Shown: positions 42,053-54,794, numbered from the stretch's first letter. The stretch is 64,000 bases of DNA from Dendrobium chrysotoxum (GCA_019925795.1 CM034297.1:45344683-45408682), one strand, 5' to 3'. Numbers and translations: made by a program. The notes: a model not told the origin generated them from the sequence alone.

Positions 42053-42818
42053 CTTTTCCCCCTAAGCAGCTAGGTTAATGACTACACCCCCATTAACTGA
42101 AAGCTTGAGGGTCTTGAATCTCATTCCAAATTGGATTATATTGTTATAGATTAACTCTTCCACAAAGAGGTCACGGTCAAGAGAAAAGATTAATTTGCTA
42201 GCCATTTGATTATCTGGAATTGAAAAGAGAGGATTTGAATTAGAAATTTAAAATGAACTAGAAAAAAAATCACAAATGATTTTGCTTCTTATTGCATTTG
42301 TTGAGTCATAGGAGATATTATTCGTCAGATGATGATAACCTACAAAGATCACTTATGACTTAGAGAAGTTTGCATTAACATTATATGTATTAAGCTACAA
42401 GGAGATATTGTAGGGTAACACATAGCAATGACATCCAAGATTGACTTTGATAATTTTAAAGGGAGTTTTGGACTCGAACTTAAAATTGATGGACCTTCTT
42501 CAAATTTTGAAACTCAACATATTGAGTTTCACTCAATCATGCAAGGTTACAAAAATTATATGAAGAATCCTAAGAATTTTGCTTGACTCTTTCATTCCAT
42601 CAATTGACTTGAGGTGAAATATCAAATCCTTAATTTAGAGGAGATTTCCTCACTCATCTCTCAATTTTTCTTTTTGATGTTGGCCATACTCACCCAAAGA
42701 AGAAATGGGTAGAGAAACCAACAGAAGGAAGGTAGTCAAAACTACATATGCAATAAAATTTATACCACTATTAAAGATGGAGAGAGAGATAGTCCCCAGT
42801 GGAGTCGCCATTTTTTTA
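42053..42818 (-). mobile_element. Gypsy element, 5' leader and start of first ORF
   Basis: Minus strand: ATG at 42205 opens MASKLIFSLDRDLFVEEL and reads to the B insertion with one stop shortly before it. Upstream is untranslated leader. The PBS-like TCCCCAGTGGAGTCGCCA (plus strand) is at 42793-42810. The LTR boundary (plus TGTTGAG) is at about 42819, eight bases beyond the PBS. Target duplication CTTTT of B is at 42053-42057. Confidence 0.55.
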
Positions 42819-44389
42819 TGTTGAGTTTGAAAAATCTTTTGCTTTGCATTTTGAAAATGCAAAACAAATTGAAATTAAACTTCTTTGTGAAAGTTTTAAT
42901 TTCTAGAATTTTAGTTTTGAAGTCGAACACATTATTATGAATGATATATCGCCTCGGGAGGTAAAAATATCATTCCCTAATGGGTTCAGATAATAAACTA
43001 TAAATTTCATCCTGATTATGATATTCAAATTGAAGGAAGAACTATATATGAGCCCGAAGAGTCAAAATGACATTCAGTCAAATATTTAGCTAAAATAATC
43101 TAGATGAAGTATCATTAATGTCATATTCAAAGTCATGATAAAAAATGATACATCTTCTCAAGGAAAAGGTATTATTTATTATCGATCATCTGAATATAAG
43201 GATAATGATCATCGTTGATTTTGATTTTCCTAAATAGAATTAATTAGATTTTAAAAATTAATCTGGAGACTTTAAATCTCCTACGAGCACAAGCCCTTGT
43301 AGTTAATTACAATATAGGAAATCTGAGTATCCTACGAAAAATCTCCATTAAAATAATGATAAATTTTTTTGTTGAGATTTTTAAAAAGTGATAACAAAGG
43401 AGTGAGGCTGGAATTTCAAGTGGGGTTAGATCAAATTTTTAACACTTATTTCTGGAGGCCAATGGAGGAGAAGTAGGAGGTATTTTAGGATTCTGAAATA
43501 ATTCAAAAATTCCCCATTCTATCCTATGTATTGAGCTTTAAAATTTTGACTTGAAAAGAAATTTTGAGTTGTCATTTTATTAGAAAGTTAGGATTATATT
43601 CTCAAAGGTGGGGTCTTATGATTTTAAGTTCACCCTGGATCCTAAGTCTAATTTGGGCACTAAACAATAGTGGCCTGAACCTAGCTAATATAAATAAATT
43701 AATAAATAATAAAATAAATTTAATGTCCATATGGCAAGTGTCACTTAATTACAACCCAGAGTCTGTAAAAATTAAAAGTGGTTGGGTACCACTGATAACA
43801 ACCTGGATTCTAATCTTAGAAAAGATGCAAGTGACTTTGAGAATGAGATATTCTCTGTCTTCACTACTTCATCCTTTTACGAGCTCCTTGGATTCATCAG
43901 GTCCAGGAATCCAAATGGAAAGAATTCCTCCCCCGAAGGGGTGTTTCTTTCCTCTTTAGATTCAAAATCATCCTAACTTGATTCTCCAAATGAAAGGAAA
44001 CTCTCCTATAAGGAATGTTCCCTCCTATTTGGATTCTAAGTTGGATGTTTAAGATCCCATCTCAAAGATCAACTTTCTCAACTCTTAACTCAATTAAATT
44101 ATATTGCATCTAAAAAATATAAAAGCTTCTAAACAACTTGCATGGTTATCCTAGGCAGTTATAATTAAAATACATCCCAAGCAATTATATATATTTTTGC
44201 CTAAAATAAAATCACATCCACACTTGGCCATACTCTTTTAATTTCAAGAGGGACTTAGCATTTTAGCACCTATGAAAAATTTGTCAGTTTAAATTTAATT
44301 TTTACCACCTTGATTCATAGCCTTGTATGAGCATGATCACCTACAAAAAAATTTGTTAGAATCCAGATCATTCCAAACCTAGGGGTAAT
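42819..44389 (-). repeat. Probable 5' LTR of the gypsy element, right end unresolved
   Basis: Begins TGTTGAGTTTG next to the PBS spacer, as a minus-strand LTR should. No second copy is in the window, so its far end is not fixed; I place it before the different LTR-like sequence at 44390. No genes seen; the short open frames here have no recognisable product. Confidence 0.35.
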
Positions 44390-45865
44390 ATAACGCCCAT
44401 CACATCAATTTATAGATCGCATAAATTAACACATCACAGAGAATCATACCAATTGATCAATTTTCAACCAGTATGTAGTAAAAACCATAAAAAAAACTTG
44501 GCACATAAGTAGCAAAAAAGTAAACACTAACCTAGCCTAGAATTAGAGTCGGTTATCCTAGCAAATCACCTAAAGTGTGTGTAGTAGGCCATGTGGCTTG
44601 GATATATCCTATATTAGGTAATTATTAAAGTTGTCTGGTATTTTGATTTGTTGAAGGTCAAAGAAAAATTTTGATCTAAGTTAAAGTATTAATATTTTGA
44701 TGTTGATTTTTAAATATATTTTTAGGTGTTGAGTGATTACTACCTTTTTTTACACTAGGGCCATAAAGTTTATTTCACCTTCCTTGGGGCTAAGTTAATA
44801 GCCTCGTAGGCTCGGGTTACCTAGTAGTAACTAGTTTTGTTAAGTTAGTTTAATTGATTAAAGCTGAAGGGGTTGATAACATTTAATTAAACTAATTGGT
44901 TGTTCATTTTAAAGATTAAACTAATTAAATTTGCCATCACTGGTTCGTGGCGTTGTCATAGTGGGCTCGAGGATGAATCTCCTTTGGACATGTAGCATCG
45001 CAGCTCAAGGTAGTCCATCCTAAAAAATAGATTGATATAATTGAATTAAAGATTTTAATCTGGTTAATTATTTTTTAATCCATTAATTTAAAAGTTTTAT
45101 ACTCTATTAAATCCATTCGTGATGCTGTTATAGTGGGCTCAAGGATGAAACCTTCTTAGGGCACGTAGCCCCACAGCTTAAGGTAGTCCATTTTAAAAAT
45201 TTCATCTTTGGAGTGCTTATTATGTATTAAGGGATTGGTTAACTGATCTTAATAATCAAATTAATATTTTTAGGGGTTTTACTTAATCATTGAATATTTA
45301 GAATTTTTATGAATTAATGCATTAACTTAAAGGGTCAAATTTGACTTTTTTAAATTAAATTAAAATTTGATATTTTCTTTAAGATGAGTAATTAGACATT
45401 AAGTTTATTGGATTTGGATTTGTCTAGATTAAGTTATGAATTTTTAAAGTTTTGACTCAAATTTGAACTACGGTTAACCAAAATATTAAATTTTTGACTT
45501 TAACTTATTTCTAGTGGTTTAACATATTTTAGAAAATACTAGACCTTAAATAGAGTGTAATGCCCTTGAGTTTGCTCAATTTGAAAATTTTTGAAATTAA
45601 TTATGAATTTTTAAAATTTGAGTATTTAATTGGTTAATTAAAGAGGCTTTTAACAATTTTGCTCCAAACTGATTCCAAACATCATGAAATTACTCCCAAA
45701 GGTCAGGAATGACCCATGGGAGTGTTCTCAAGTGTTTGTGAATTATTTAAAATTTTTAATTATTTTTAAATATTTAATATAATTAAATATTAATTTCATT
45801 AAAAATTAAATTAATGTTAAATTAAGGGTCCAGTCATGGGGCTTTTAATTTTTCTAGGTTGAGGG
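44390..45865 (+). repeat. Fragment of another gypsy-type LTR
   Basis: Starts TATAACGCCCATCAC after a purine tract (AAACCTAGGGGTAA), resembling the TGTAACGCCC start of many plant gypsy LTRs. It contains a repeated module at 44943-45030 and 45112-45200 (GTGGGCTCGAGGATGAA then CAGCTCAAGGTAGTCCAT types). Ends at the insertion of E. The assignment is tentative. Confidence 0.35.
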
Positions 45866-46229
45866 TGAAAGTTCGTTAGGGATGTTAAGCCTTTATGAAC
45901 TAGTCCCAAGGCTAACCAAAAGGGGGGTGAATTGGTAGTTTTAAAAATTCTTAATTAAAAATAATTTTGAAACCTTTATGAATGTTTTAAAACAAATACG
46001 ATAGCATAAATCAAATATAGATTTCACCTAAGCAGTTAATCGTAGAAAAATAATAATGCGAAAAATAATCAGAAAGAATACACCAGATTTTATAATAGTT
46101 CGGTTAACTTGACCTACATCCACTCCCCCAGAGCCTCCCCTCCAGGTATTGCACTAAAACATAGTGACTCTCCTTCTGCTCCCTCAGCAAGGTGGAGAAG
46201 CCTTTATAAAACACCTTTTCTCCAACCCG

Positions 46230-46375
46230 GTGAGGTAGAAAACCCAGACTCCTTTTGCTTCCTCCTAAAGCAGATAAAGAACCTTACCTCCTTTCGCTTC
46301 CTCCTGAAGTAGGTAGAGAACCTTACCTTCTTTTACTTCCTCCTGAAGTAGGCAGAGAACCTTAATCTTCTTGCA
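46230..46375 (-). repeat. Leader hairpin array, element E
   Basis: Sense units include ACTTC-AGGAG-GAAGT, a fourth distinct stem, and GCTTT-AGGAG-GAAGC, which pairs with one G-U. Flanks GGTTCTCTGCC and AAAGGAG are as in the other families. Confidence 0.65.
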
Positions 46376-46638
46376 AACGATCCTTCTCAAAGAGACACTA
46401 AGGGACAAGGGATGATGACTGGAGACGACGACGACTCGAATCCTTGCTTGGAGTAACCTTTATGAACACCTCATAACTCCCCCTCACAAGATTCTCTCTC
46501 TCTCTCTCTCAAGCTCTCCCTCTCCCTCTCAAAGCTCTCTCAGGTGAGGATGGCGGCAAAAGATTTAAATAAGAGAATACAAGAAATCTTAAATACAAGG
46601 GCTCAAAAATTACCCTAAATTTCAACTTGCCGTCAAAG

Positions 46639-47440
46639 ATCATCTAGGATGATCGTTCGATCGTCCTGTACGATCAGTAAAAAAACACACATATCAGCCT
46701 AGATGATTTGGTTCTTCTGGTCGATTAGAAGATAAGGTTTGTTCTGATCGTCCGGGACGATCCTGTGATCATCCTAAATGATTAGTTTAAATCAGGAATA
46801 TCATCCAGTAGACAGTCCGGGATATCTAGAAGAAAAGTCTGGATGATCTGGAGAAATGACTTGATTATTCAGGATGATATCTCTATCATCCGGTATAATT
46901 AGTTCAGAAAATGCCCAATATCATCCGGCCAATAGTTCGGGTCGTCCAGGACAACTATGCTGGACAATTTCAAAATAACTGATCATCCAGGATGATAAAT
47001 ATATTTTCCAGGATGATAAATATATCATCCCATATGATTAGTATAAAAAGGAACATATCGTCCAACAGACAGTTGGGGTCATCCAGGTGAAATACATTAG
47101 ACGATAAGGATTTGTAATTGATCGTCCAGGACGATGTGATCAATCAAATAATCATTAATTGCTTTCCTTAATCATCTGACAAATTTAGGCATAATTACAA
47201 TGAATCATCCTAGATGATCCATATATCATCCAGAATGATTAGTCCAAAATACTAAAAATAAAAACTTGACTAACTTAGTCTAGCAGCTAAGATTTTTTGA
47301 TTTGAACATATTATCCTGTGCGATGGGAGGATAGTACAGGATGATCTGCTTAATCAAACTGACTTAACATGACTACCCTAATTAGGGATTTTATTTTCAA
47401 TGGATCATCTAGGATGATATTACTATCATCCAGGATGATA
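46639..47440 (-). promoter_or_regulatory. U3 palindrome array, element E, 21-bp phased
   Basis: Doublets with 6-bp spacers throughout (for example 46639-46653 with 46660-46674), despite heavy decay of the palindromes. One triplet is phased by 21 bp twice (46982-46996, 47003-47017, 47024-47038), apparently from a 21-bp duplication. Confidence 0.8.
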
Positions 47441-47697
47441 TGAATAAAAATAGCACAGAAATTCTAACTCACACAAAATCCCCCCTGAGTATATGTGTAA
47501 GGTTACTTAGCTAGGAAATTCATTACATTATATTTGACTCAAGAAAGAAAAAAATTACATTTGAACACATATAGACCCGATCTTGAGCTGACTTGATTTG
47601 CACTTGATCTTGCAGACCTGAAAGGTTAGGCAATCAAACAGAAATAGAAATATTTGTTATCATCAAAATCATAATTCTTGAATCTAGATTTATAACA

Positions 47698-49189
47698 ATC
47701 TCCTCCTTTTTTATGATGGCAAACATTTGTTAAATAATTTCAAATTCAGTAAATAAAACACAGAGCAATGAAGACTAAGGAATGCAATTTCTATTAGCCA
47801 GGCAAACAGTACAAGAATACTGAATATTGATGACTCAAAAGTATAATGACCCAGAATGCTACTAACAACCAAACTACTCCCCCTTTTGACATCTCAAAAA
47901 GGGGAAAGACATCACTAAAACACAAAGAAAATGAAAAGGACAGTACAAAAACAAAATAAATCACAATTAAAGCAAAGATAAAAACATAAATAAAAAAATG
48001 AGGAACCAAGAACAAAACCTAAAAAAGGATTTTTTTTAATCGATTTGCTCCAATAAATCAGAATTTTTCCTTAATTTTCAATTCAAGAGCTAATAAGAAG
48101 AAATTGACAGTCTGAAAACCAGAAAAGTTAGAAAATCAATTTTCATAACTCCTACCTCAAACACCTTACAGGTTCAATTTCCTTTCAAACAAAAGTCTAA
48201 TTCAGAAGAAAAGAAATTAGATTTGAAAAAGATCCTTTCAAGCCTCATTCCAGAAAAATATCTCATTAAAAAGTATTACAAAGGAAGGAATCAGAAATCA
48301 TGATTTTCAAGCTCAAGTTTTTGAAATTATTAAGTGGCGCATGAATTTTTCTAAGACATTTAAAAATCTGAAAGGGAAGAAAGCTATTTCTTTATTGGCT
48401 CATTTTGTGCCTCTTTTATAATTTATTTGGCACACTTTACGCATCTTTTGATTTTTGATAAAATTTGTGTATTTTTTTTATTTTTTGGCATCATTGAGCA
48501 TCTTTTCATCTTTTGGGCCCATTTTGTGACTCTTTTTATTTCTCTTGCAAGCTTACTTTCGTTCATAATCTCTAAAGAATCTCAGTTGTGAGATTACCTT
48601 CCAGACATAAGAGAAGAAAAACTCACTCTCTACAGTAAGGAAGAGTAATTCATATAGTAAAATCATACTTCATATGATAAGTGCAATCACCTGATTAAGA
48701 AAAATATAACATTGATTCAATGCTTTGAAAACACAATCCATATGAGATAGATTACTATATGAAGATAAAATAGATCTCTATTTTAAAAACCAACTTTTTA
48801 ATTTTGAAAATAATTTTTATCCAAAAGGAATAATACACCATTAAAGGAGTTAGAGAAAGAGAAACAATCATCAATATTTCTTCCCTTTAATTATTTTAGA
48901 GGAGTCAATCACTGCTTAGAAGCCTCCAAACAAAAATAAGGCAAAACTCTCAGTTAGAAATCTAATTTATCAGCAGTAGTGAGCAGTGATCTGATTCTGA
49001 AGAAAATAAACAGTAAATTAATAAAAGAAGAAAGAAAGCGCATAAAAAGAAATAACCAAATCGGGAAAACAACAACGATAAAAAAAAATCTGTAGAGAAT
49101 AAAAACCAAAAAGAAAACAGATAATCAAATTAAATAAAAATAAAAGAAAATTGAAAAGCAAAAACTTCAGAAATCAGTAGCCATCAAAT
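47698..49189 (-). other. PPT and 3' non-coding region of element E
   Basis: Sense PPT AAAAAAGGAGGAGAT beside the LTR, an internal PPT-like CTCCCCCTTTTGACATC (plus) at 47876-47895, and the hairpin-motif block at about 48400-48540. Homologous to A 36851-38286. Confidence 0.6.
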
Positions 49190-50645
49190 TCATGCATTTA
49201 TGTCAATCACATCCAATCTAATCCTTAAGATGCTGAATGAGTCAAAGGACAGTGGTTTAGTAAAGATGTCAGCCAGTTAGTTTTTAGTTGCTACATAGCG
49301 TTGCTCAATGTCCCCTTTGGTAACATGGTCCCTAATAAAGTGATGCCTTATGTCAATGTGTTTAGTTCTTGAATGTTGGATAGGATTCTTAGAGATGCAG
49401 ATGGCACTAGTATTATCACATAAAATTGAAATTGTACCAACAGGTAATCCTAAATCCAAGATTTGTTGCTTTAACTAAAGGACTTGGGCCACACAACTTC
49501 CTAAGGTAATGTACTCAGCTTCAGCAGTGGAAAGTGCAATAGAGTTTTATTTTCTACTAGACCAGGAAGTTAAGGATTGTCCTATGAATTGACAAGTTCC
49601 AGAAGTGCTCTTTATATCCACCCTACACCCCGTAAAATCAGAATCAGAATATCTGATAATCTCAAAAGAAGTGTTGTGTCTAGGATACCAGATTTCTAAG
49701 TTTGGGGTACCTAAGAAATATCTAAGAATTCTCTTAACTGTAGTCAGGTGGGATTCTTTAAGATCAACTTGAAATCTAGCACAGAGACAAACACTAAACA
49801 TTATATCAGGTCAGCTAGCAGTCAAGTAAAGTAGTGATCTAATTATTCCTCTGTACTTCTTTTGATCAATAGATTTTTCATTTGAATCCTTATCTAACTA
49901 AATAGTGGAGCTCATGAGAGTGTTTATTAGCTTGTCTTTATCCATTTCATATATTTTCAAGATGTCCTTAGTGTACTTTGATTGATTAAGAAAGGTCACA
50001 TTATCCATTTACCTTATGTTAACCTTCAAAAAGTAGGACAATTCTTCCATCATACTCATCTCAAACTCTTTACTCATTATTTTAAAAAAATTATCACATA
50101 AATTTTTATCGGAAGATCCAAACAGTATATCATCAACATAGATCTGGATAATAAGTAAATCATCTCCTACTTTTCTTAGAAAAAGGGTGGTATCTACGCT
50201 ATCCTTAACAAACTTCCTTTCCAGTAAGAATGTGCTAAGCCTCTCATATCAAGCTCTAGGTGCCTGTTTTAAACCATACAAGGGTTTTTTTAATTTGTAA
50301 ACATGATTTGAAAATTGGGAACTCTCAAAACCTGGGGGTTGCTTTACAAACACATCTTCCTTTATTACCCCATTTAAAAAGGCACTCTTGACATCCATTT
50401 GAAAAAGTTTAAACTCTTATAACATGCAAAGGCTAGTAGTACTCTAATGTCTTCCAATATAGCTACAGGGGCAAAGGTCTCCTCAAAGTCAATCCCTTCT
50501 ATTTAGTTGTACCCCTTAGCCACCAATCATGCCTTATTCCTAACCACCACAACAGAATCATTCATTTTATTCTTAAAGACCCATTTGGTTCCTACAATAC
50601 TTTAATTCTTAGGTCTTTTTACTAACTCCCAGACAACATTCCTTT
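49190..50645 (-). pseudogene. Element E pol remnant (RT and RNase H)
   Basis: Ends GVIDINA at 49190. RNase H residues (LCDNTSAICISKNPIQHSRT) and the IGQSLTSWSSRK block are readable. RT has YVDD at 50129-50140 and the VARL and VKSAFLNGVIKE blocks. Interrupted by stops and small indels, and truncated before the RT N-terminus. Confidence 0.85.
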
Positions 50646-52791
50646 TATTACTTACTACGCCATGTGCTCATTACACAGTTTTATATGTTTTCAAGAAAAG
50701 TAAGGATCCTATGATATGAGGCTCCAAACAACATGCATAATTCTTCTCATTATTTATAAAAAAATTGGTAAGCTCTAGTTAAATAGCTAAAATGAAAAAC
50801 AGATGCAATTCTTCCAATATAGATCTCCAGGTGTAATAAAATGGTATCAAAGCAATAGTTATTGAAATAATTGAAATATAACTAGAGCTTATAAATGGAA
50901 TATAGAGTGTATGAGTGGAATAAAAATGAGATTTTATTTTACATGCATGAATACGAGTTGCACACATGATTTTTTATGCATTTCATCTTAATGATTTATT
51001 TAACTGTTCAAGCATAAAAAAATGAATCCATTGGTAAGATTTTGTATTCTTTTATCCTTCTATAAGTTAAGTTTTTTGACACAATTTTTTATACTGATTT
51101 GATGTGATTTCTGATTTATAATTAGTTGATTTAAGTTTGAAATTTTATTTTGAGCATGCTCTCTCTCTCTCTCATATACACACACAAACTGATATGGAAA
51201 TATCGAGGATAACATTTTTTAAAGGTAGAGAGATTGTAATAACCTAAAAATGTGAAATAAATTTTTTTTAAATATGAAAATTCTATAGTAGAGCACTATG
51301 GTATTAAGCCATTAATAGTATTTTTATATATATTTATTATAAATATATGTGTCTCATCCCACAGCCTTCCTTACTTGGTTGCTTGGCCAGGAAGAAATTG
51401 AATGAAGAAAAGAAGAGAAATGAGAGAGAAAGGTCTTTGGGTTCTATTTACCCGCTATTTCTGTTATAGATTTTATTTAATTTATTGTAAGTAACTATCT
51501 TCTTACTTTTATTTTCAATGATTTTGATTTCTATGAGTTTATCTCTCCTAAATCTACCAAAAATATATTATATCATGATTTTATAAGCTTTCATCTTATA
51601 ACTTTTGATATGTTCTAGATTTGATCATTTTGAATAATATAACATAATATTATTATATTTTTACCAATTAAATATGTGTATATGAATTTTTGGGTAAAAT
51701 GAGTAGGAAAAAGATAGATTGAAAATGGGTTGAAAAGTGTTATATTATGATTTGACATGATAAGACTGCAAGATAATATGTACTGAAATGATTAATATGA
51801 TTAAGTTGTGCAAGAATGTTTGCTATTAGTCTAAATCTGATATGATGTTTAAATATGATGTAATGCTTAATATCAGATATATGATATAATATCTTTATGA
51901 TTGATAGGAGTTAGTGGATGGGTGTCATAAGGAGTTGGAGATTGATTAGGAGTTATAATGAGTCGAAGTGACTGATTCACATGATTGAAAAGGAGTTGTT
52001 AGGAGTATACTCATTAGGTATCATAAGGGGTGACTGATTGGGAGTCATAAATGCAGTAGCAAGATACTCTCATATGAATATCTGATAGAACACTGATTCA
52101 CTGGTATAATTAATTGCATATAATACCCACAAACTCAAGATACCCTCATCTTAATATCAGATATTGATACCAATATTAAAATTATTATTGATATTAATTA
52201 CTAATATTGATACTAATTACTGATCTAAATATTGATATTGACACTAATTACTAATTTTCGATATTGATATTGATTACTGATACTCATGTTGTTACTGATA
52301 CAACTATGTTACTCATACTGAATACTATTATTGATATTGTGATTGTAATTAACAAATTGATGTGAGCTGAATAGATGATAAGATTGGATGGAATTGAATG
52401 AGTGATAAAGATTTACTGACTAATTGATTTATTAGAGTTTATGATGGAAGAATGAAACAGAACTGACTGAGATATGATATGTTATAGACTAATTATTGAT
52501 ATAGATAATCGATATAGATATATTGATGCATATATTTCTTTAAATGATTTATAACATACTGTTCTCCTTTACCTTTCATTAATTTAAGTTGTAAGATTTT
52601 GATTACTTACTAGGTCATATGCTCATTATGTAATTTTACATATTTTCATGAAAAGATAAGGATTCTATGATATGAGCCTCCGGACAACATGCATAATTCT
52701 TTCTGTTGTCATAAGAAATTGGTAAGCTCAAGTTAAATGGCTAAAATGAAAAATAATATAATTTTTTTAATATAGATCTTGGGGCGTGACA
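50646..52791 (+). mobile_element. Element F: deletion-derived LTR retroelement
   Basis: A 5' LTR remnant (50646-50835) is homologous to the last ~190 bp of the LTR at 51235-52791. A PBS-like TGGTATCAAAGC (50842-50853), about 370 bp of non-coding sequence with a CT/CA microsatellite (51163-51186), and a PPT AAAGGTAGAGAGAT (51221-51234) lie between. The full LTR starts TGTAATAACC and ends GGGGCGTGACA, a gypsy-like signature. No coding sequence remains. Confidence 0.7.
51235..52791 (+). repeat. Element F 3' LTR
   Basis: 1,557 bp. Low-complexity stretches include AGGAGTTAGTGG/AGGAGTTATAATG repeats (51905-52045) and ATTGATATTGATTACTGAT-like repeats (52150-52340). Confidence 0.65.
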
Positions 52792-53814
52792 CATGTAACC
52801 TTTGTATCCTTATAAATAAATGGTACAAATGAGTATTTTAGTTCTTGATCCTTTTTTTTTTGAATGGGTGAGATTATGAGCCCATTGAGCATTTCTATTC
52901 AAATTTTTTAGTAATTTGCTTTCTCTCCTTTCTCAAATAGGTTCTAGGTGCTAGTAAGGTTAGGTGTCATTTATGGATAGATTTGGATCTAACTCATTGT
53001 ATTTAAAGTTCTATATCTAGGAAGCATGGTTAACTACATAAAGCTGAAATATATATACAATAGAAAAAAATGGATACTTCGGAGGTTATATACGAGATAA
53101 AGATATATGTTGTATTACCTCAAGTAATAAAACTTAAGAGTAGTAATAAAAAAATTAAAAAAAAAACTAAAAGGCCTTCAAAGGGAGAGAAGGGTGCAAT
53201 CCAATGTAGGCATAACCCATGCTAATTTAGAGGCCATAATCGACTTACTTATAAGATCAAGTGCCCCCTTCCTTTATAATTATTTCATTACATGAATCAA
53301 TTATAATTCTTAAATTATTGTTGCTACATGGTTTGTGTAGTGATGTATTATTTTTTATTTTCATGTGTTATGGTTATCCGTTAATTATGTTATAGCTCAA
53401 TTTATTCTGTTAGTTATACTATGATCCCTCTATGTTGTATGTACCCTATTTAAACCTATTTGAACCCTAATCAATCATTATTCGACCCATGTTAAAGCTT
53501 AATTCATTGTGTTATATTTATTGTGATCGGTCTATGAATTTAATGTGTTATGTTAAACAATGAACAAATCTTATTCAAATTTATTATTCAATCATTTATA
53601 AATTTTTCTAATAATTTTTTATTTGAACTATATTCCAATCTTAATTGAAAACAAATTTAAATAATTATGATTAATTTTTTATTAGAACTTAAAAAATGTT
53701 CGGTGATTGAATTTTGATTACATATGATTTGAGCTTTGACCAAATTTTTTTCAATGTTATTTGATTTTTATTTGATCGTGGTGGACTTCAAAGAAATTTG
53801 TTCATGCTTCATTC
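52792..53814. other. No recognisable feature
   Basis: AT-rich sequence after element F. I see no gene, LTR boundary or repeat structure that I can support. Confidence 0.4.
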
Positions 53815-53819
53815 AGAAT

Positions 53820-54510
53820 GAGGGGTTGTTTAGTTAGAAGTAAAATGGGTGTAGAGTGTTCCAAATATAGAGGTTTTGAAAATATTGATATTTGGTTGTA
53901 TGAAAAAGGAATGCAAAGTAAAGAAGTAAATGTGATGTAAACTATTTTATTTCATTTTTAAGGTAAAATAAACTCGACTAGTTTTGAGCAAGAATTGTTT
54001 ACACTACAAGCAAGCTAGCTCGACTGCCGCCACCAGCCGGCCTCCTGCCGGCCACCACCAGCCACCGTCGCCATCCACCGCCTGTCACTGCCACTCGTCG
54101 CCTGCCCCCATCATAAGTTGTTGCCGCCACTCGCCCCCGTCCACCATTGTCGGTCGCCCTCCACTATCGTTGGTTACCTCCACTAGTTGTTGGTCGCCAC
54201 TGCCACCACCACCATCCATCGTCAACCACCAACACCACTGGCTGCCACCACCTAACCGTCATCCACCACTATAACCATCTGTTGTTGGCCATTATCGCCA
54301 CCATTAGCCGTCACTCTATTTAAATTTTACACTACATTCATTTTATTTCAAACCAAACAAAAAAAGTATTCACATGCATTTACTTTACACTCATTCGAAA
54401 AACTTCAAAATAAATATTTTATATTATATTTCTTTTACATTGCAATTTTTTTTTTCAACCAATTAAAAAAACTTTTAGAGTATTTTGATCCAAACAAGCA
54501 TATTTTCAAG
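53820..54510. mobile_element. Possible non-autonomous DNA transposon with GC-rich core
   Basis: Left edge GGGGTTGTTTAGTTAGAAG and right edge TTTTGATCCAAACAAGC are weakly inverted (GTTTGTTTGG-type), and an inner pair of TTGGTTG/CAACCAA and ACACTCATT/GGGTGTAGAGT-like blocks is also roughly inverted. This resembles hAT-like MITEs of plants. No clear target duplication was found. The centre is a GC-rich block described separately. Confidence 0.35.
54010..54310. repeat. GC-rich CCACC/CCGCC low-complexity block
   Basis: About 300 bp built from CCACC, CCGCC, GTCGCC and CATCCACC words in an otherwise AT-rich neighbourhood. It can be translated into Pro/His/Ser-rich peptide in more than one frame, so I do not call a gene. 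Confidence 0.6.
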
Positions 54511-54709
54511 AAAACAAAAAATCTCCTATTTCTAAAGCAAGCATGAGCGAAAAAAAACGCAATTTTGGCCTTTCTTATGGGCAAATAAGTTATTGGTTTA
54601 TTCCAAATGGATAGGAATTTCTTTGGCTGGAATTAGGGCTATCTGTAATATCTTCAGCATCCACGAGGCAAGGGCCAAATCAAATCAACGAGTTCGGAGT
54701 ATTTTGTTT

Positions 54710-54794
54710 AGATTCTTCAAACTCTTGCTTAAGTTAGCTGAGATTCTTCAAACCCTTGCTTAAGTTAGCTGAGATTCTTCAAGTCCTTACCAAG
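54710..54794 (+). repeat. 31-bp tandem repeat, possibly in a 5' UTR exon
   Basis: Three copies starting at 54710, 54741 and 54772 (AGATTCTTCAAACYCTTGC, then TTAAGTTAGCTG), the last partial, followed by ACCAAG/GTAACT at 54789-54800, a plausible splice donor. The stretch 54560-54794 could be the 5' untranslated exon of the mTERF gene at 60422, but only transcript data would show that. Confidence 0.4.

Larger units (their letters stand above)
45866..47697 (-). repeat. Element E 3' LTR
   Basis: 1,832 bp, TGAAAGTTCG to GATTTATAACA on the plus strand (sense start TGTTATAAATC). Leader hairpins at 46230-46375, CT-rich tract at 46490-46540 and a U3 array at 46639-47440. Confidence 0.88.
45866..50645 (-). 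mobile_element. Element E: truncated Sirevirus-type copia, minus strand
   Basis: 3' LTR 45866-47697, PPT and 3' region, then the C-terminal part of pol (49190-50645). It stops abruptly in the N-terminal part of RT at about 50645, where element F begins; gag, protease, integrase and the 5' LTR are missing. Its palindrome and hairpin modules place it with A and D, but it is older and more diverged. Confidence 0.88.

Noticed and set aside
42793..42810. tRNA-like 18-mer
   Set aside because: Only the 3'-end complement of a tRNA beside an LTR edge; a primer-binding site, not a tRNA gene. The same applies to the TGGTATCAGAGC sites.
43564..43959. 131-residue open frame on the plus strand
   Set aside because: No recognisable motif, an overlapping frame is also open, and it lies in a probable LTR; treated as chance.
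53984..54274. Pro/His/Ser-rich 96-residue open frame
   Set aside because: Product of a CCACC/CCGCC low-complexity block, open in more than one frame, with no start context or homology I can recognise.
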